DNA of 38,888 nt from positions 1 through 38,888 of the forward strand of contig JAUCBJ010003784.1 of NCBI GenBank assembly GCA_032718475.1, read 5' to 3'. Positions 9,101-20,290 of this stretch are shown here, piece by piece; positions within the stretch are counted from its first letter, which is position 1, and each line of letters begins with the position of its first letter. The notes beneath the pieces are model-generated. The model was not told the origin of the DNA. It did no database searches and saw only the letters and a list, made by a program, of their open reading frames with translations. The translations under genes and the position numbers were made by a program. This stretch comes from Nemertoderma westbladi (lineage: Eukaryota > Xenacoelomorpha > Nemertodermatida > Nemertodermatidae).

Positions 9101-10257
9101 CACAACGAGCAACAATGGCCAACAATGAGCAACAACGAGCAACAATGAGCAATTATGCGCACCAATGACCAACAATGAGCAACAACAAGCAACAACGAGC
9201 AACAATGAGCAACAACGTGCAACAATGAGCAACAACGAACAACAATGAGCAACAACGAGCAACAATGAGCAATTATGAGCAACAATGACCAACAATGAGC
9301 AACAACGAGCTACAATGAGCAACAATGAGCAACAGCGTGCAACAATGAGCAACAACGAACAACAATGAGCAACAACGAGCAACAATGAGCAACAACGACT
9401 AACAATGAGCAACAACGAACAACAATGAGGCAACATGAGCAACAACGTGCAACAATGAGCACCAACGAGCAATAATATAAAGTACAACAACGAGCTACAA
9501 TGAGCAACAATGAGCAACAATGAGCAACAACGAACAACAATGAGCAACAACGAGCAACAATGGGCAACAACGAGCAACAATGACCAACAACGAGCAACAA
9601 TGATTCACAACGAGGAACAATGAGCAACAACGAGCAATAATAAAGTACAACAACGAGCAACAATGAGAAACAACGAACAACAACGAGCAACAATGAACAA
9701 CAACGAGCTACAATGACCGACAACGAGCAACAATGAGCAACAACGAGTTCTAATAAACTACAGCAACGAGCAACAATGAGCAACAACAAACAACAATGAG
9801 CAACAACGAGCAACAATGAGCAACAACGAGCGATAATAAAGTACAACAACGAGTAACAATGAGCAACAATGAGCAACAACAAGCAACAATGACCAACAAC
9901 GAGCAACAATGAGCAACAACGAGCATCAATGAGCAATAATGAGCAACAACGAGCAACAATGAGCAACACCGAGCAACAACGAGCAACAACGAGCAACAAT
10001 GAGCAACAACGAGCGATAATAAAGTACAACAACGAGCAACAATAAGCAACAACGAGCAATAATAAAGTACAACAACGGGCAACAATGAGCAACAAAGAAC
10101 AACAACGAGCAACAACGAGCAACAATGACCAACAACGAGCAACAATGAGTAACAACGAGTACTAATAAAGTACAACAACGAGCAACAATGAGCCACAATG
10201 AGCAACAACGAACAACAACGAGCAACAATGACCAACAACGAGCAACAATGAGCCACA
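9101..10257. repeat. 10-bp minisatellite (GAGCAACAAC/T)
   Basis: About 115 copies of a decamer, GAGCAACAAC or GAGCAACAAT, tend to alternate to give a 20-bp period. Short ATAATAAAGTAC insertions recur irregularly (near 9475, 9636, 9833, 10015, 10050 and 10161). Since ten is not a multiple of three and the minus strand of the unit lacks stops, all three minus frames stay open and give the same Cys/Leu/Val-rich decapeptide repeat. These are not genes. A small palindrome, TGGGTCAATTTGACCCA, lies just before the array at 9063-9079. Confidence 0.95.
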
Positions 10258-10969
10258 CTGCTTGCCGCTGCTGGAAGTAATTGATGCCATTTCATCCCCA
10301 TCCTCCATTATAAGGGACAGGTAGTTTTCGATTATATAAAATGGCTAATAGATGGGAAATATATGGGGGGGGGGGGGGGGGGGGTAGCCCCCCCCCCCCC
10401 CCCCCCATAGAAAACATATATATAACAAGCATAACAAGCATAGAAAACGATATTACCGATGTCAGTTTTAATATTTGGTGGAATGTAGTCTGTCCGTCTG
10501 TCGGTTGTCTGTCTGTCTATCTTACATTTTGACAGGCAGATTGGCAGACAGGTTACTACTAGGTTAAATTATTAGTTGTAGGCTTACTGTAGGCTATAAG
10601 AAATGAATATTTAATTTTGCGACGATTTTATTCAATAATGTCGGGAATTTAATTGGCTAATTTAACGTAAAGTAACGTGGCTAATTTTATATAAAAGTTG
10701 GTACCCTGTGTTATTTTTTGTGCTCTTCATATTTTCGACTGTGTTCGATTGTATTTGTCAGTTTTTGGAATGTGTTGGGGTGTGTTCGACTGTGTTCGGT
10801 CGTGTTGCTATTTAAAGCACCTTCCGATTGGTTTTGAATCAACAAATAAGCAAAATTTTAAACTGATAGGGACTGAATTGGATCCCAAATTGTTACTATG
10901 AGGAGATGGGGGGGGGGGGGGACCTACATATTTTACATATTATAACCCTCCCTCACTCTGACCACTTAA
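10258..10969. other. Intergenic, no gene; G20/C19 hairpin and poly-G
   Basis: No coding sequence is supported. A run of 20 G (10365-10384), TAG, and a run of 19 C (10388-10406) form a near-perfect homopolymer hairpin. A run of 14 G lies at 10908-10921. Degenerate TCTG/CAGA repeats lie at about 10490-10552. The TTAA at 10966-10969 is the left target duplication of the next element. Confidence 0.6.
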
Positions 10970-13927
10970 GGGGGGAGGACACCCCAAATATTTTTTTTTA
11001 TCAAAAATAACATTATTGCGTTTTTTTGTACAGAAATTAACGGCGATTTCAAATTTGAAATCGGTATTTTAATATCTCTTCTAGTTTTTGAATTACAGAA
11101 GTTCAAAAATGTGCTGTCAGTTACGAAAATTATCAAAAAATCGACATTTTTTCCGTTTTGGACAAATAAATTCAATGCTGCACTCAAAGAAATACAGTAT
11201 TGCGATCTCCAATCAATTTAACATTTTGGAGGGAAATTTGAAATTAATATGTATAGGTTTACAGTGTATATTTATAGTAGGCCTAGTTAAACCCGTTTGA
11301 TTAACTCGTACTGCTGTAATTCATGTAAACGGTTACCTACACGGTAAACTGTAATGTAACCTATCCACTTCTACCTTTATTCGTATATATTTTTGCAATA
11401 TAAATAGCGTAATATTGTCAACAAGAATGCCAAAACTGGGTGGGCGGAAGGGGACTTTTGCAGGGACTAGAAAACAGGAAATCGTTGTTAATCTACCAGT
11501 TGAGGAGTCAGATCTGATTCCCAAAGCGAATCAGAGTTCCCACACGACTGATCGTCTTGGAGTGATTGGGGATGCATTTACGGGTCCTCTGATTGGAAGT
11601 GAAGGATTCCAGTTTGTCGAATATTCAACCATGAAGGATTGTATGTCCGACATTCATCGACATCACTGCGGCGGTGTTCTGAAGTTTACTCCAAATCTCC
11701 AAAACGGATATTATTTCAATATATTTCTTGAATGTGAGACATGTGAATATATTTACAAATTCGAAAATGTAGTCAATGATATAAGCAATCATCCTAATGA
11801 GTCAAAGCGCCGTATAAACACTCGTACTATATTAGCGTTTCTTATGATTGGGGGAACACATGACACTGCTCGAAGATTTTCGGAGGCGATGGAAATGCCA
11901 AATCCTGTCAATCATAGTCGCTGGAGAGTTACTCTTAGGCGAATTACTGATGCTGTTAGAAACCTGGCGATTGGTAATTGTTACAATGAAGCTCAGAAGC
12001 TGCGTAATAAGCATGGGGCAGATACAGGTAACCCTATCTCTGGTAATAGTGAGTCAATATATAATGTATCTGTTACTTTTGATGCCACTTGGCAGAAACG
12101 TGGGCATATGTCCCTTTACTGTGTGGCCTATGTGATGTCTGCTGATACCGGCGCAGTTCTAGATATTTTTGTTGTCAGCAAATCATGTTATATTTGCCGC
12201 CATTATTCTAAACTTTGTACTATACACGTACCGCAACATAATTGTGACATAAATTTCCGTGGCAGTAGCAATGCCATGGAAACTTTTGCTGCGAAGCAAC
12301 TTTGGGCAAGATCCATTGAAAGGAACAGGTTGCGATATACAGAGCTGCTAAGCGATGGAGACAGTTCTGTTTTCAAAGAGCTCCGAGAGAACCCTCCATA
12401 TGGCATCGAGCACCCAGTAAAGAAATATGAGTGTATTAACCATATCGCTAAACGAGTAACCAATGGCCTTGAATCAGTCCGTAAAGAAAAAAAGGATCGG
12501 TGGTGTCAATGGGCTCTCTCAGCCACGGATCAGACAACTAGCCAGTTATTACCGGAACACTGTTGTTCACCATGTCTCTTCTGTAGACTACCGAACAATA
12601 GACCCAGACGAACTGGAGAACCTCATTGACACCATAATACGCGAGGTGAAAGCTACTGTATTTCATTACACGAATTACCCAGAATCTCAGCGGGAAAGAA
12701 AACATGAGGATTGTCCAATGCGGTGGTGCAAAGCGATCCAGAAAGACCCAACCTACAAGGACAAATCCTTCATCAAGCCGGAGTGGCATGCCCACATTAT
12801 GCCCGTATACAATAGACTTACAGATCGGAATCTATTGAAGCGTTGCCTTCCTGGTCTCACACAGAACCAAAACGAATCTATTCATGGTCGACTTTGGAAC
12901 AAATGTGGGAAGGATAAGTTCCAGGGAAGAACAACATTGGAATTCCATGCATATTATACTGCACTTGTGCACAACAGGGGTTCATCTGCAGCTCAGATAC
13001 TGTATATGAAGTTGGGCCTGGGGCCTGGGGTGAAGATGGCGACAGGGTGCAAGGTGAGAGACCGCAAGAGAACTTCACGAAGCCTCCTCAAACGCAAATC
13101 AAAGAAATTCCGCCCGGAAAACAACGATTCCGCTTACAAACCTGGAGGGTTTTAGAAATTTATTTCAGTTTGTTACTACGAAGTCCCCATAAATCTATAT
13201 ATTTGCTTTATAACAGACTGTTGAAACTTGTTCAGTTAGATTCGTCATGTCCTAATTAATAGTAAATAATATAACACATGAAATATACACCAGAATAATT
13301 TTTTTGTAACTTATACAGTATATAATATACTGTAGGCCCTATTTAAGTATGTTTCACTTTCAAATGCATTTTTCTCAAAATGAAATAATTTTGCACATTT
13401 TGTCTATCTACTTTTGAACTGCTCAGCCGATTTTGATTCTGTTTTCACTATATTGTAGCCCTTGCATAACTGTAAAATCTGAACAGACAAAATTTTGTAA
13501 AAACATATAGAAAATTTTTTTTTCGATTTTTTGTGTCAAAATTTTGAAATATATTGAAAATATCTGGTAATTATTACTAATGATGACATAAATTGATAAC
13601 CACTAACAATATCAAAATTTTGTCTGCTCAGATTATTGTCCACCCGATATTGATCAAAATAAAAAAAAAATTTTTTGAAAATATTGAAAAACAAAAAAGT
13701 AGATGCATTTATAAAAATTCGCATTATTTTGGGTGAAAAAAAGTGCAAAAATGGAAAAAAATATGAAAAAAATATTTTTTTTCGTTTCAAAATTTTTTTC
13801 CGAGATTTATACACCTTTTGGCAACAATATGGTGAAAAAAGTAAATTAATCGGACATATGGTTCTAAAATGACAGCTTATATACTCTAGAATGGCAAATA
13901 TTTATTAGTCTGGGGTGTCCTCCCCCC
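10970..13927 (+). mobile_element. Complete TTAA-flanked DNA transposon (Kolobok-like)
   Basis: Perfect 17-bp terminal inverted repeats bound the element: GGGGGGAGGACACCCCA at 10970-10986 and its exact complement at 13911-13927. TTAA lies directly outside both ends (10966-10969 and 13928-13931). TTAA duplications with G-rich ends are known for the Kolobok superfamily, and TTAA also for piggyBac. The encoded transposase is not piggyBac-like. The 2958-bp element has one transposase gene at 11427-13155, with AT-rich non-coding flanks (10987-11426 and 13156-13910). Perfect ends suggest recent movement. Confidence 0.85.
11427..13155 (+). pseudogene. Mutator-like/Kolobok transposase with one frameshift
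   Basis: The first ATG is at 11427 (MPKLGGRKG). The protein resembles the invertebrate 'Mutator-like transposase' family. It has VTFDATWQKRGHMSLY with the first catalytic Asp at residue 219 (12081), then NFRGSSNAME, RYTELLSDGDSSVF with the second Asp at residue 310 (12354), and a C336-x2-H339 motif (YECINHIAKR). That reading frame runs to a stop at 12627-12629, but the family pattern leaves it at the A7 run 12487-12493 and continues one base further on: SQPRIRQLASYYRNT, MPVYNRLTDRNLLKRCLPG, then TQNQNESIHGRLWNKC. The Glu codon at 12874 is the likely third catalytic residue. The C-terminus is basic and ends at 13155. One extra A explains everything, and a homopolymer sequencing error would look the same. 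The function would be cut-and-paste transposition of its own element. No THAP domain was noticed. Confidence 0.82.
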
Positions 13928-13931
13928 TTAA

Positions 13932-15860
13932 CCAGTTTTACACCAGAATGCCTTTTTTCATTTGTTTTTAAGAAGAGCCTTTATACTGTAGATATGAGCG
14001 TGGGCTGGGAGCCATTCTGCGTCTGATGGAGCTAAAAGTCCCAACAGTGGGATTTCATGGTACATTCAGTGGTGCAGTGTAGTGAATAAAGACATGGTTG
14101 TGATTGGAGCTCAGAACATTCTGTGTAGATGTGAGATTGGAAGTTTAGACCCTGACATTTCTAAATACTGTAGCACACCCAATTGGTCGTTTATCCCACT
14201 CAGTGAAGGAAATCCGCTTGGTTAATTCCTGTGAGCAGCCAGCTGATATTATAACGTATTTTTTGTATGAATTTTTATGTATTTATATATGTAGTTAGTG
14301 AAAAACAAAGAGGTAACGCAACGTTAAAGCACAGCGAAAACAATCCTATCTGATAATACGAGACACATAAGCAATTATACATCTTATACAACTGTATTTT
14401 TACACAATTTTTTACTAGGACCCTGCATCACCCGGCGGAGACTACGCCTGAAGTTTATTGGTGGAGTTTACTGAAGTTTATCAATCATCCTGTACACAAA
14501 ATTGCACTGGGACAGCCTGTTGGTGAGAATAGAGGGAATGGAGATAAACTGGGAAAGTGTATGGCTGTCCGTGAGAACTGGGGGCGCTATTTTGCTGGGT
14601 CTGCCGGAACTATGTGTGGATGTCCGTGATATATGTTGCTGGGTCCGAAGGCACTGCACCTTAGTGCAAGCGAATGATCACTTCATAATCACCACATTGT
14701 CTGTCAGGAAGTTGCCATAGAACTGGCCATTCCCCCGGGGATTAGTAGTGGCCGGTTGGCGTTGACGGACCGAATTGCAAGGTGGTGCTGGGTTTTATCA
14801 TCATGCGATGTCACCACAATTGCGTAGAGCACCTAATTCCTAATATATGTCGCGATGTACTACCCAAGGATTGTGTCTCCACAGGAAAGACTGCTATACA
14901 GTAGAACAATAGTCACCACTGTGAAACACGGAAAATTCAAAACAGAGCAGGTCTGTAAATCTAGCCTTAGTTTATGTAGTCTTTTTTTTCACGTTTTTTT
15001 CAATATCATTCCAAAACCATTTGATGCCATCAAACGGTTCATCCGTTATAAACAAATCCGGTATAAAGGACATTAATAAAACTTACAATATAAATATTTT
15101 TAAATTGATTAATCAAATATTATTATGATATAATATTAAATTATATTGCACTTTAAAAATAATTTAACGAATCAGTTCACTGTTTATACATATTATTATA
15201 GGAATTTATAATGTCTATAATTTATAAGAAGAAAATAGAGAGACGGCGTGTGATCTTCTAGCCACAGTAAATTATTAAAACAGACTGATAAATGTGCACT
15301 ACGTTATTGTAATTAATTGTATTTTATTAAATTTCCCAGTACTGTTGGCCAACACCATCTTTAGATGATTTAACAGCTCAATACCAATTTATGCATTTAA
15401 TTCCAAAATGTCAACATTACTTAATGCCATTGCGCTATTATTATTCGCGAGTTGTTATTAATGTAACCTATTAAAAATCTAAGAGCCAATATATATAATA
15501 TCAAGTTAAAGCTAAATATGCTATCGTGAAGTATTACAGACTAGCTGCAAACTCTGCGTGAGTGCTTTACAATGAAAATGAACTTGAAGTTCCTAAAGTT
15601 GAAATTTTTCTACTGTACAGTACAGTCAGTTGATGTAGGGCTATATCAGTTAATAAACCAGTAATTATAAAAAATACTAGAAAAACAACTCTATAATTGA
15701 ATATTTAAATTATATTAGGCCCAACCTTTTCCACTTTGAAGGTCTATTAATTCCTATTATAATTAAATTTGAGAAATTCAGCAAAAACTTTTCCCCTTAT
15801 TTTTAACTTTTTCCATCAGCATTATGTTAAATAACTAGTTAAATAAATACTTGTAATAAC
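13932..15860. other. AT-rich intergenic sequence, no gene
   Basis: No coding sequence can be supported. A GC-richer stretch at 14420-14870 has a 72-codon open frame on the plus strand (14502-14720) with no recognisable motif. A segment at about 15393-15470 shares TTCCAAAATGTCAACATTAC and following bases with the ends of the MITE-like element at 16008-16490. Confidence 0.4.
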
Positions 15861-15867
15861 TATTTAC

Positions 15868-16001
15868 ATACTTGTGTGTAAAGTAGCACTTTACAGTGTG
15901 GATGATCCGAGTGGCTTTGTTACACGAACGAACGTTAGTGAGAGAGTGAAAATAAAGCCACGGGGATCAGAACACTGTAAAGTACTTTGCAACAAGTATG
16001 T
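15868..16001. repeat. Imperfect palindrome (foldback repeat)
   Basis: The left arm (about 15868-15919) and the right arm (about 15954-16001) are inverted copies with small gaps. Shared blocks are CACTTTACAGTGT / ACACTGTAAAGT, GATCC / GGATC and GTGGCTTT / AAAGCCAC. The spacer is about 34 bp. No coding sequence is present. It may be a short MITE or a foldback remnant. Confidence 0.65.
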
Positions 16002-16007
16002 ATGTAG

Positions 16008-16490
16008 TTTTATTCCAAAATGTTAACATTACTAAATGATTGTACATATACATTATAAGTGATAGAAACTGCACAAATTATATTAGTTGCTGTATAAATA
16101 AATGTAAAAATGACATGAATTATGTTATAAATAAGTTAGCTTATATTTATGGTGGCTTTTGGAGCAATGTTATAATAATATAGCTAGGCCCTACTGGTTA
16201 TTAATAGCTATACCCCGCCTATCGGTAAGTAATGCAGTAGGCCTATCTGGCCGTCAGGCAAATTTCCACCTATTGTTTACGTGGTATCCATTGACGGCGT
16301 TAAGTAATGTCCCCTTAGTGGACATTACTTAACGCCATCATGGGTTACCACGTAAACAATAACACCAAATACAATACTAAATGTACAGGCCAATATAATT
16401 CTGTAATGTCCTCTAAAGTTGTAAAGTGCTAAATAACAACTCGCTGTTAATACTAACGGCGTTGAGTAATGTTACAATTTTGGAATAAAA
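16008..16490. mobile_element. MITE-like element with 27-bp inverted ends and an inner hairpin
   Basis: TTTATTCCAAAATGTTAACA at the left end (from 16008) reappears inverted at the right end (16464-16490) with a few changes. A third related segment lies at about 15393-15470. Inside, 16272-16312 and 16320-16360 are 41-bp inverted arms around a 7-nt loop, matching at nearly all positions. The motif GGCGTTAAGTAATGT of the hairpin recurs as GGCGTTGAGTAATGT near the right end. No transposase is present. The interpretation as one element is inferred. Confidence 0.55.
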
Positions 16491-16741
16491 TACATTAGTG
16501 TTCTGATCTTCTTGATTTACACATATGAAGGGGACTATGTAATTAGATATATTAAAAAACATATCAAACAGTATCTTATTTCTTCCCAAATTCTTAAATT
16601 TGTTCTTAAATTCGTGCTACAATATAATCATGGCCTACTAAAAACAGGCCATACCATGGTGCGTACTGCTCGTTGACTTGGCGGCCGACCTGTAATAAGT
16701 TCTTATTACTATTTGTATAGAAAATGTTCCAGAAAATGCTA

Positions 16742-16804
16742 GCTATTCATTTTTAAAAAAATATGTTCTAGAACTAGATCAATTTTTTTATAAAAATGAA
16801 TCGC
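16742..16804. repeat. AT-rich palindrome
   Basis: Arms of about 29 bp (16742-16770 and 16775-16804) are imperfect inverted copies, including ATTCATTTTTAAAAAAAT against ATTTTTTTATAAAAATGAAT. It could extrude as a hairpin. No further role is visible. Confidence 0.5.
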
Positions 16805-17164
16805 TAACATTAAAATTAGTTAAGCTGAGAACAAAATGTGCAAAATAGAAGAATACATCAAATTACATAAATTAATTTAATAAATGAAGCTATAAATATT
16901 AGATATATGAACATAATAAAATGATAGGCCTACCAGTAAAAATTTCAAATATGATTATGTTGTGTACATAACACGTTGAGGGGACTTTGTACAAAATAAG
17001 TAGTTTATACATTTTAGCTTGAGCCTCAGCGAGCAATTTTTGAAGTAGTAGTAAAATAAGTAAAATTGGATGTAATATTCTCAAAGCTTTCTACCCCTTA
17101 TCTCTGAGACACACACACGACATCCCATCAAATATGATGTTTCGCGTTTAAAACTGAGCCAGAC

Positions 17165-17350
17165 GGGTAGACCAGTACAACAGACAGTCAGACCGACAGG
17201 CAGACACAAAAGCATGCAGACAGACAGAGATACATTCAGACAGATAGACATTATATATATAGACAAACAGATAAACAAACAGAGATAGTCAGGCAGACAC
17301 ATAGACCGACACTCACTCAGACAGTCAGTCATGCAGACAGACGGACAGAT
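17165..17350. repeat. Degenerate (CAGA)n microsatellite
   Basis: The stretch is made of CAGA, CAGT and GACA words with many substitutions. The open frame on the minus strand here is low-complexity and is not considered coding. Confidence 0.8.
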
Positions 17351-17938
17351 GGACAATGGCAATGTGGCCAGTGCTAAATAGTAGACCTATGCTAAGTGAC
17401 TTCGTGACTCGCCGTACATTAAATAAAAAATAAACTTTAAATTTAAATAGTTTACTCAGTGGTGAATTCGGGGTAGGTGATCACAACGATATCAATATCA
17501 GAAATAACAATTAAAACATTATAAAAAATATAGAAATGTATACAATCCGGAAAATAATAGAAGAATAGAACTTGCAACTTGATAAGCACTTATTGTTTCA
17601 ATCCACGTTACGTTAATTACCTGTTGATGGAGTTGTTTTATAATGTTAATTCATAAGTTGTGAGTTCGATCCAATTTCATTTCCCTCAGTATTGGACACA
17701 TTTGTTAAATACGTCTATTTTTTCATGTTATTTTTAAAAGCAATGGTCTGTGTTGACAGTACCCGAGGTATCATCAACATTCTAATTCATCTCCCATTAT
17801 GTCAGGAAATTTAAACACATGAAATACATCATAAAAATACATCGACAATAATGATAACATTGTGTGATGATAATACTTTAGTTGTAGTGAACCAGGTAGA
17901 TTGACATCTGGTCGCTGTATTCAGACTCAGTGCGCCGG

Positions 17939-19874
17939 TTATGAGGCATCGGCTACACTGAACCAGGTTGACATCTTCTCACTGTATTCAGACTCAGTCC
18001 GCTTCTCTTTCCAGAAATGCTTGCCGTTTTTAAATACCTTCACATCATCACTTTCTCGAAGGATAATGGACTTTGTTTCGTCTTCACCGCTATCATCATC
18101 AGCATCTTCCGGCAGAGTCTGAATTAAGGAATCCTGATTACCCGGTGTCCATGGTGTGTTACTTCTAACGGATGTTTGTTCAGAATTAATATCTTGAGAG
18201 ACATTGTGTCCAGGTTCTTTAGCTACTGGGGGTTCATTAGGCCTATAAGTTTCGACCAGTGAGTTGGAATGTTTATCACTGTTTTTGTCTTTTTTTGAGT
18301 TATTTTCGTTGTTGGAATTCTCAGCGGCGATGTTACTTAGCTTTTCTTCCAGTGGCTTCGGTTCCTGAACAGAAACAGTCGAGCTATGTACACCATTATC
18401 AAGAACATGGTCGTCTAGCGATTGGGAACGTTGATGCTTATTAATGAAAGCTAGCTTATTTGGGTTTTGGTTATTAGGAATGTAGCCATTTGCGTGTGTT
18501 TCGCTCTTGTTTTTATCAACCAACGTGATTCTTCCACTACTACCTCTCTTAGGGTCACGTGGAATTCTAATAGAAGAATCACTTACCACTCTCTTTAACT
18601 TTATCATTCTAATTGGTTTATCATCTTCATGTGTTTCATTGGTCAACTCCTTATTGCTAGGAGTATCACTTTTATTGATATAGATAGAAACGTCACTTCC
18701 ACTTGAGATTCCACCCGCATCCGGTTGCTCTTTTGTTGTTTGTGTCTCCATTTTACTTTCATTTGTGGAGACTATTTCGCCATTCTGTGGTTGCATAGTC
18801 ATTTCGTGTGCTTCCGTTGGAATAAATGGAACAGATGATTTATCATTCGTAGTTTCATTGCTGTTCTGCTGATTTTCAGCTCTCTGATTTTCAGCTTTGT
18901 CTGTAACTTTATCTCTTCTATCAGAGGATATCCTCACATGCGGACTAATTGGTAATTGCTTTTCAGAAGCATCAGATATTCTTCTCACATTATCTTTATC
19001 AATATTCTTGGTAAGTTTAATGCTTCTGACAAGCTGGGGATCACTGGATGGGGATTCCCCATTCTCATTCATCTCATTAATGTTTGCTGGTAAAGATTTC
19101 TTGATTGGCGTTTGCATTTTTGTATTGTTTGGATTATTTGAAAAGGATGGATTGTTATCAATGTTTCTTTCGTAAGTGTCTGGACTTTCCCTGTGAATTA
19201 GAGCGTTTCCTTGGCGGGTCTGTTGCTTTTTCAAGATTTTTAATGGATGTTTTCCAAAGGTCGGCGGTTTCTCATTAACTATAATATTATTTTTGTCTAT
19301 GAGATTGTTCATACAGGTATCATTTTCAGATATATCTTTGACTGGTTGGGCACCTGTTTGTTGCTTTGGTATCTTGGGGACATGATTTAAATTAGGCAAT
19401 TGGTTAGGCTTCTTCTGATATTTGCGTCTGCTTAAGCCATCTGATTCGATCTTCTCTTTGTCAGGCCTAGATGGAACATTTTTTTGTGCAGGTTGGTAAT
19501 GATGTATTTGGGATTTTTGTTGTGAATTTGGGGGACTTTTCAAAGGTTGACGCGTCTTTTGGATCTTCGGTAATTTAAGAGGCGTTTGATTGCGTGCCGG
19601 AGACGGACGCCTGTTATTATATTTGTTCACCTTGTTTTGTAGTTGCGAAGACATCGGTAGGTACTTCGGGGGCTTCCACATAGTTCCGGTAGGAAACCTG
19701 GTAAAATACCAGCTCTGGTCCATCTTCGCCAATGCCGCCATGCTACGAAGATTCCTCGCCCAATCGCTGTCCCATCTCTTCAAACTATATGAACCCTTAA
19801 TTGTTTCTAGCTTTGAGACATGAATTCGTTGTTTTGCAGCCTTCTGTCGTTGTTCTTCCAGAACCCTCCAGTCA
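17939..19874 (-). CDS. CFAP97/hemingway-like protein, terminal exon (second half of domain and long disordered tail)
   Basis: This is the last exon of a spliced minus-strand gene. The acceptor is TATTTTGCAG before 19874. The first base completes the split Ser codon of the previous exon, and the frame stays open to the stop at 17939-17941. It begins SDWRVLEEQRQKAAKQRI and reaches YSLKRWDSDW, which fits the second half of the CFAP97/KIAA1430 (hemingway) domain, with its charged helix and Y...RW..DW ending. The rest, about 600 residues, is rich in Asn, Ser, Lys, Pro and Thr, has no hydrophobic segments, and has an acidic patch (PEDADDDSGEDE) near the C-terminus. CFAP97-type proteins are known for roles in cilia and sperm flagella. 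That role here is inferred from the family. The open frame extends about 40 codons upstream to 19996, but that part lies in the intron. The visible protein over three exons is about 739 residues, without its start. Confidence 0.72.
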
Positions 19875-20150
19875 CTGCAAAATATATGGAGATACATACT
19901 CGACAAATTTGCACAACCATACAAAAAAGTGGCAACATCGCACAAAATGTAACACAATCGCACGGAATGTATTACACACCAAGCAAGATATACCATGAAA
20001 CAAAGACACCCACATAAAAATTGACACCACCCAGAGAAAGTGACAGTTACATCACCAAACTGTTGCTGCTCGAAGTGACTGATACAATTTGGTTATGTTC
20101 ACTGGACCCTCATCCCTCATCATTATTTTAATTGCGTTGGTTGAACTTAC
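19875..20150 (-). other. Intron between the last two exons of the CFAP97-like gene
   Basis: The 276-bp intron runs from donor GTAAGTTC (20150 down to 20143) to the acceptor AG at 19876-19875. The phase is 2 on both sides (Ser codon TC|T), which strongly supports the pairing. Confidence 0.8.
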
Positions 20151-20290
20151 GAATTGGCGTATCTGGGTTGATAGCTATCTCTGTTATCGTTGTTGTTAAC
20201 TTCGCCTGGAATATTCTTGGAGATGCGCTCGATTTTATGCAATATATTCGCGTTCGCTCTGTCAATAGCGGCATGTCTTTCTTCCTCCAT
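20151..20290 (-). CDS. CFAP97/hemingway-like protein, internal exon
   Basis: The 140-bp exon lies between the acceptor TCTGTTTTCAG and the donor C|GTAAGTTC. It starts in phase 0 with ATG GAG GAA and ends after two bases of a Ser codon. The peptide (MEEERHAAIDRANANILHKI and on) has the E-E-E-R...I-x-R-x-N-x-x-I/L-L-x-K-I pattern of the core helix of the CFAP97/KIAA1430 domain. Its first Met is probably internal, since the previous exon ends exactly in phase 0 with matching domain sequence. Confidence 0.78.

Noticed and set aside
9044-10301. Long minus-strand open frames (178, 281, 183 codons).
   Set aside because: They are translations of a 10-bp tandem repeat in all three frames, with no unique sequence.
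12487-12494. A_AAA_AAG heptamer in the transposase, a classic -1 frameshift site in the correct zero frame.
   Set aside because: The continuing reading frame is +1, not -1. A one-base insertion in the A7 run (or a homopolymer error) explains it better than programmed frameshifting.
14502-14720. 72-codon open frame in GC-richer sequence.
   Set aside because: No recognisable domain, no splice support, and length expected by chance.
19875-19996. N-terminal extension of the long minus-strand frame to an ATG at 19996.
   Set aside because: A good acceptor at 19875-19876 with matching phase to the exon at 20151 shows this part is intronic.
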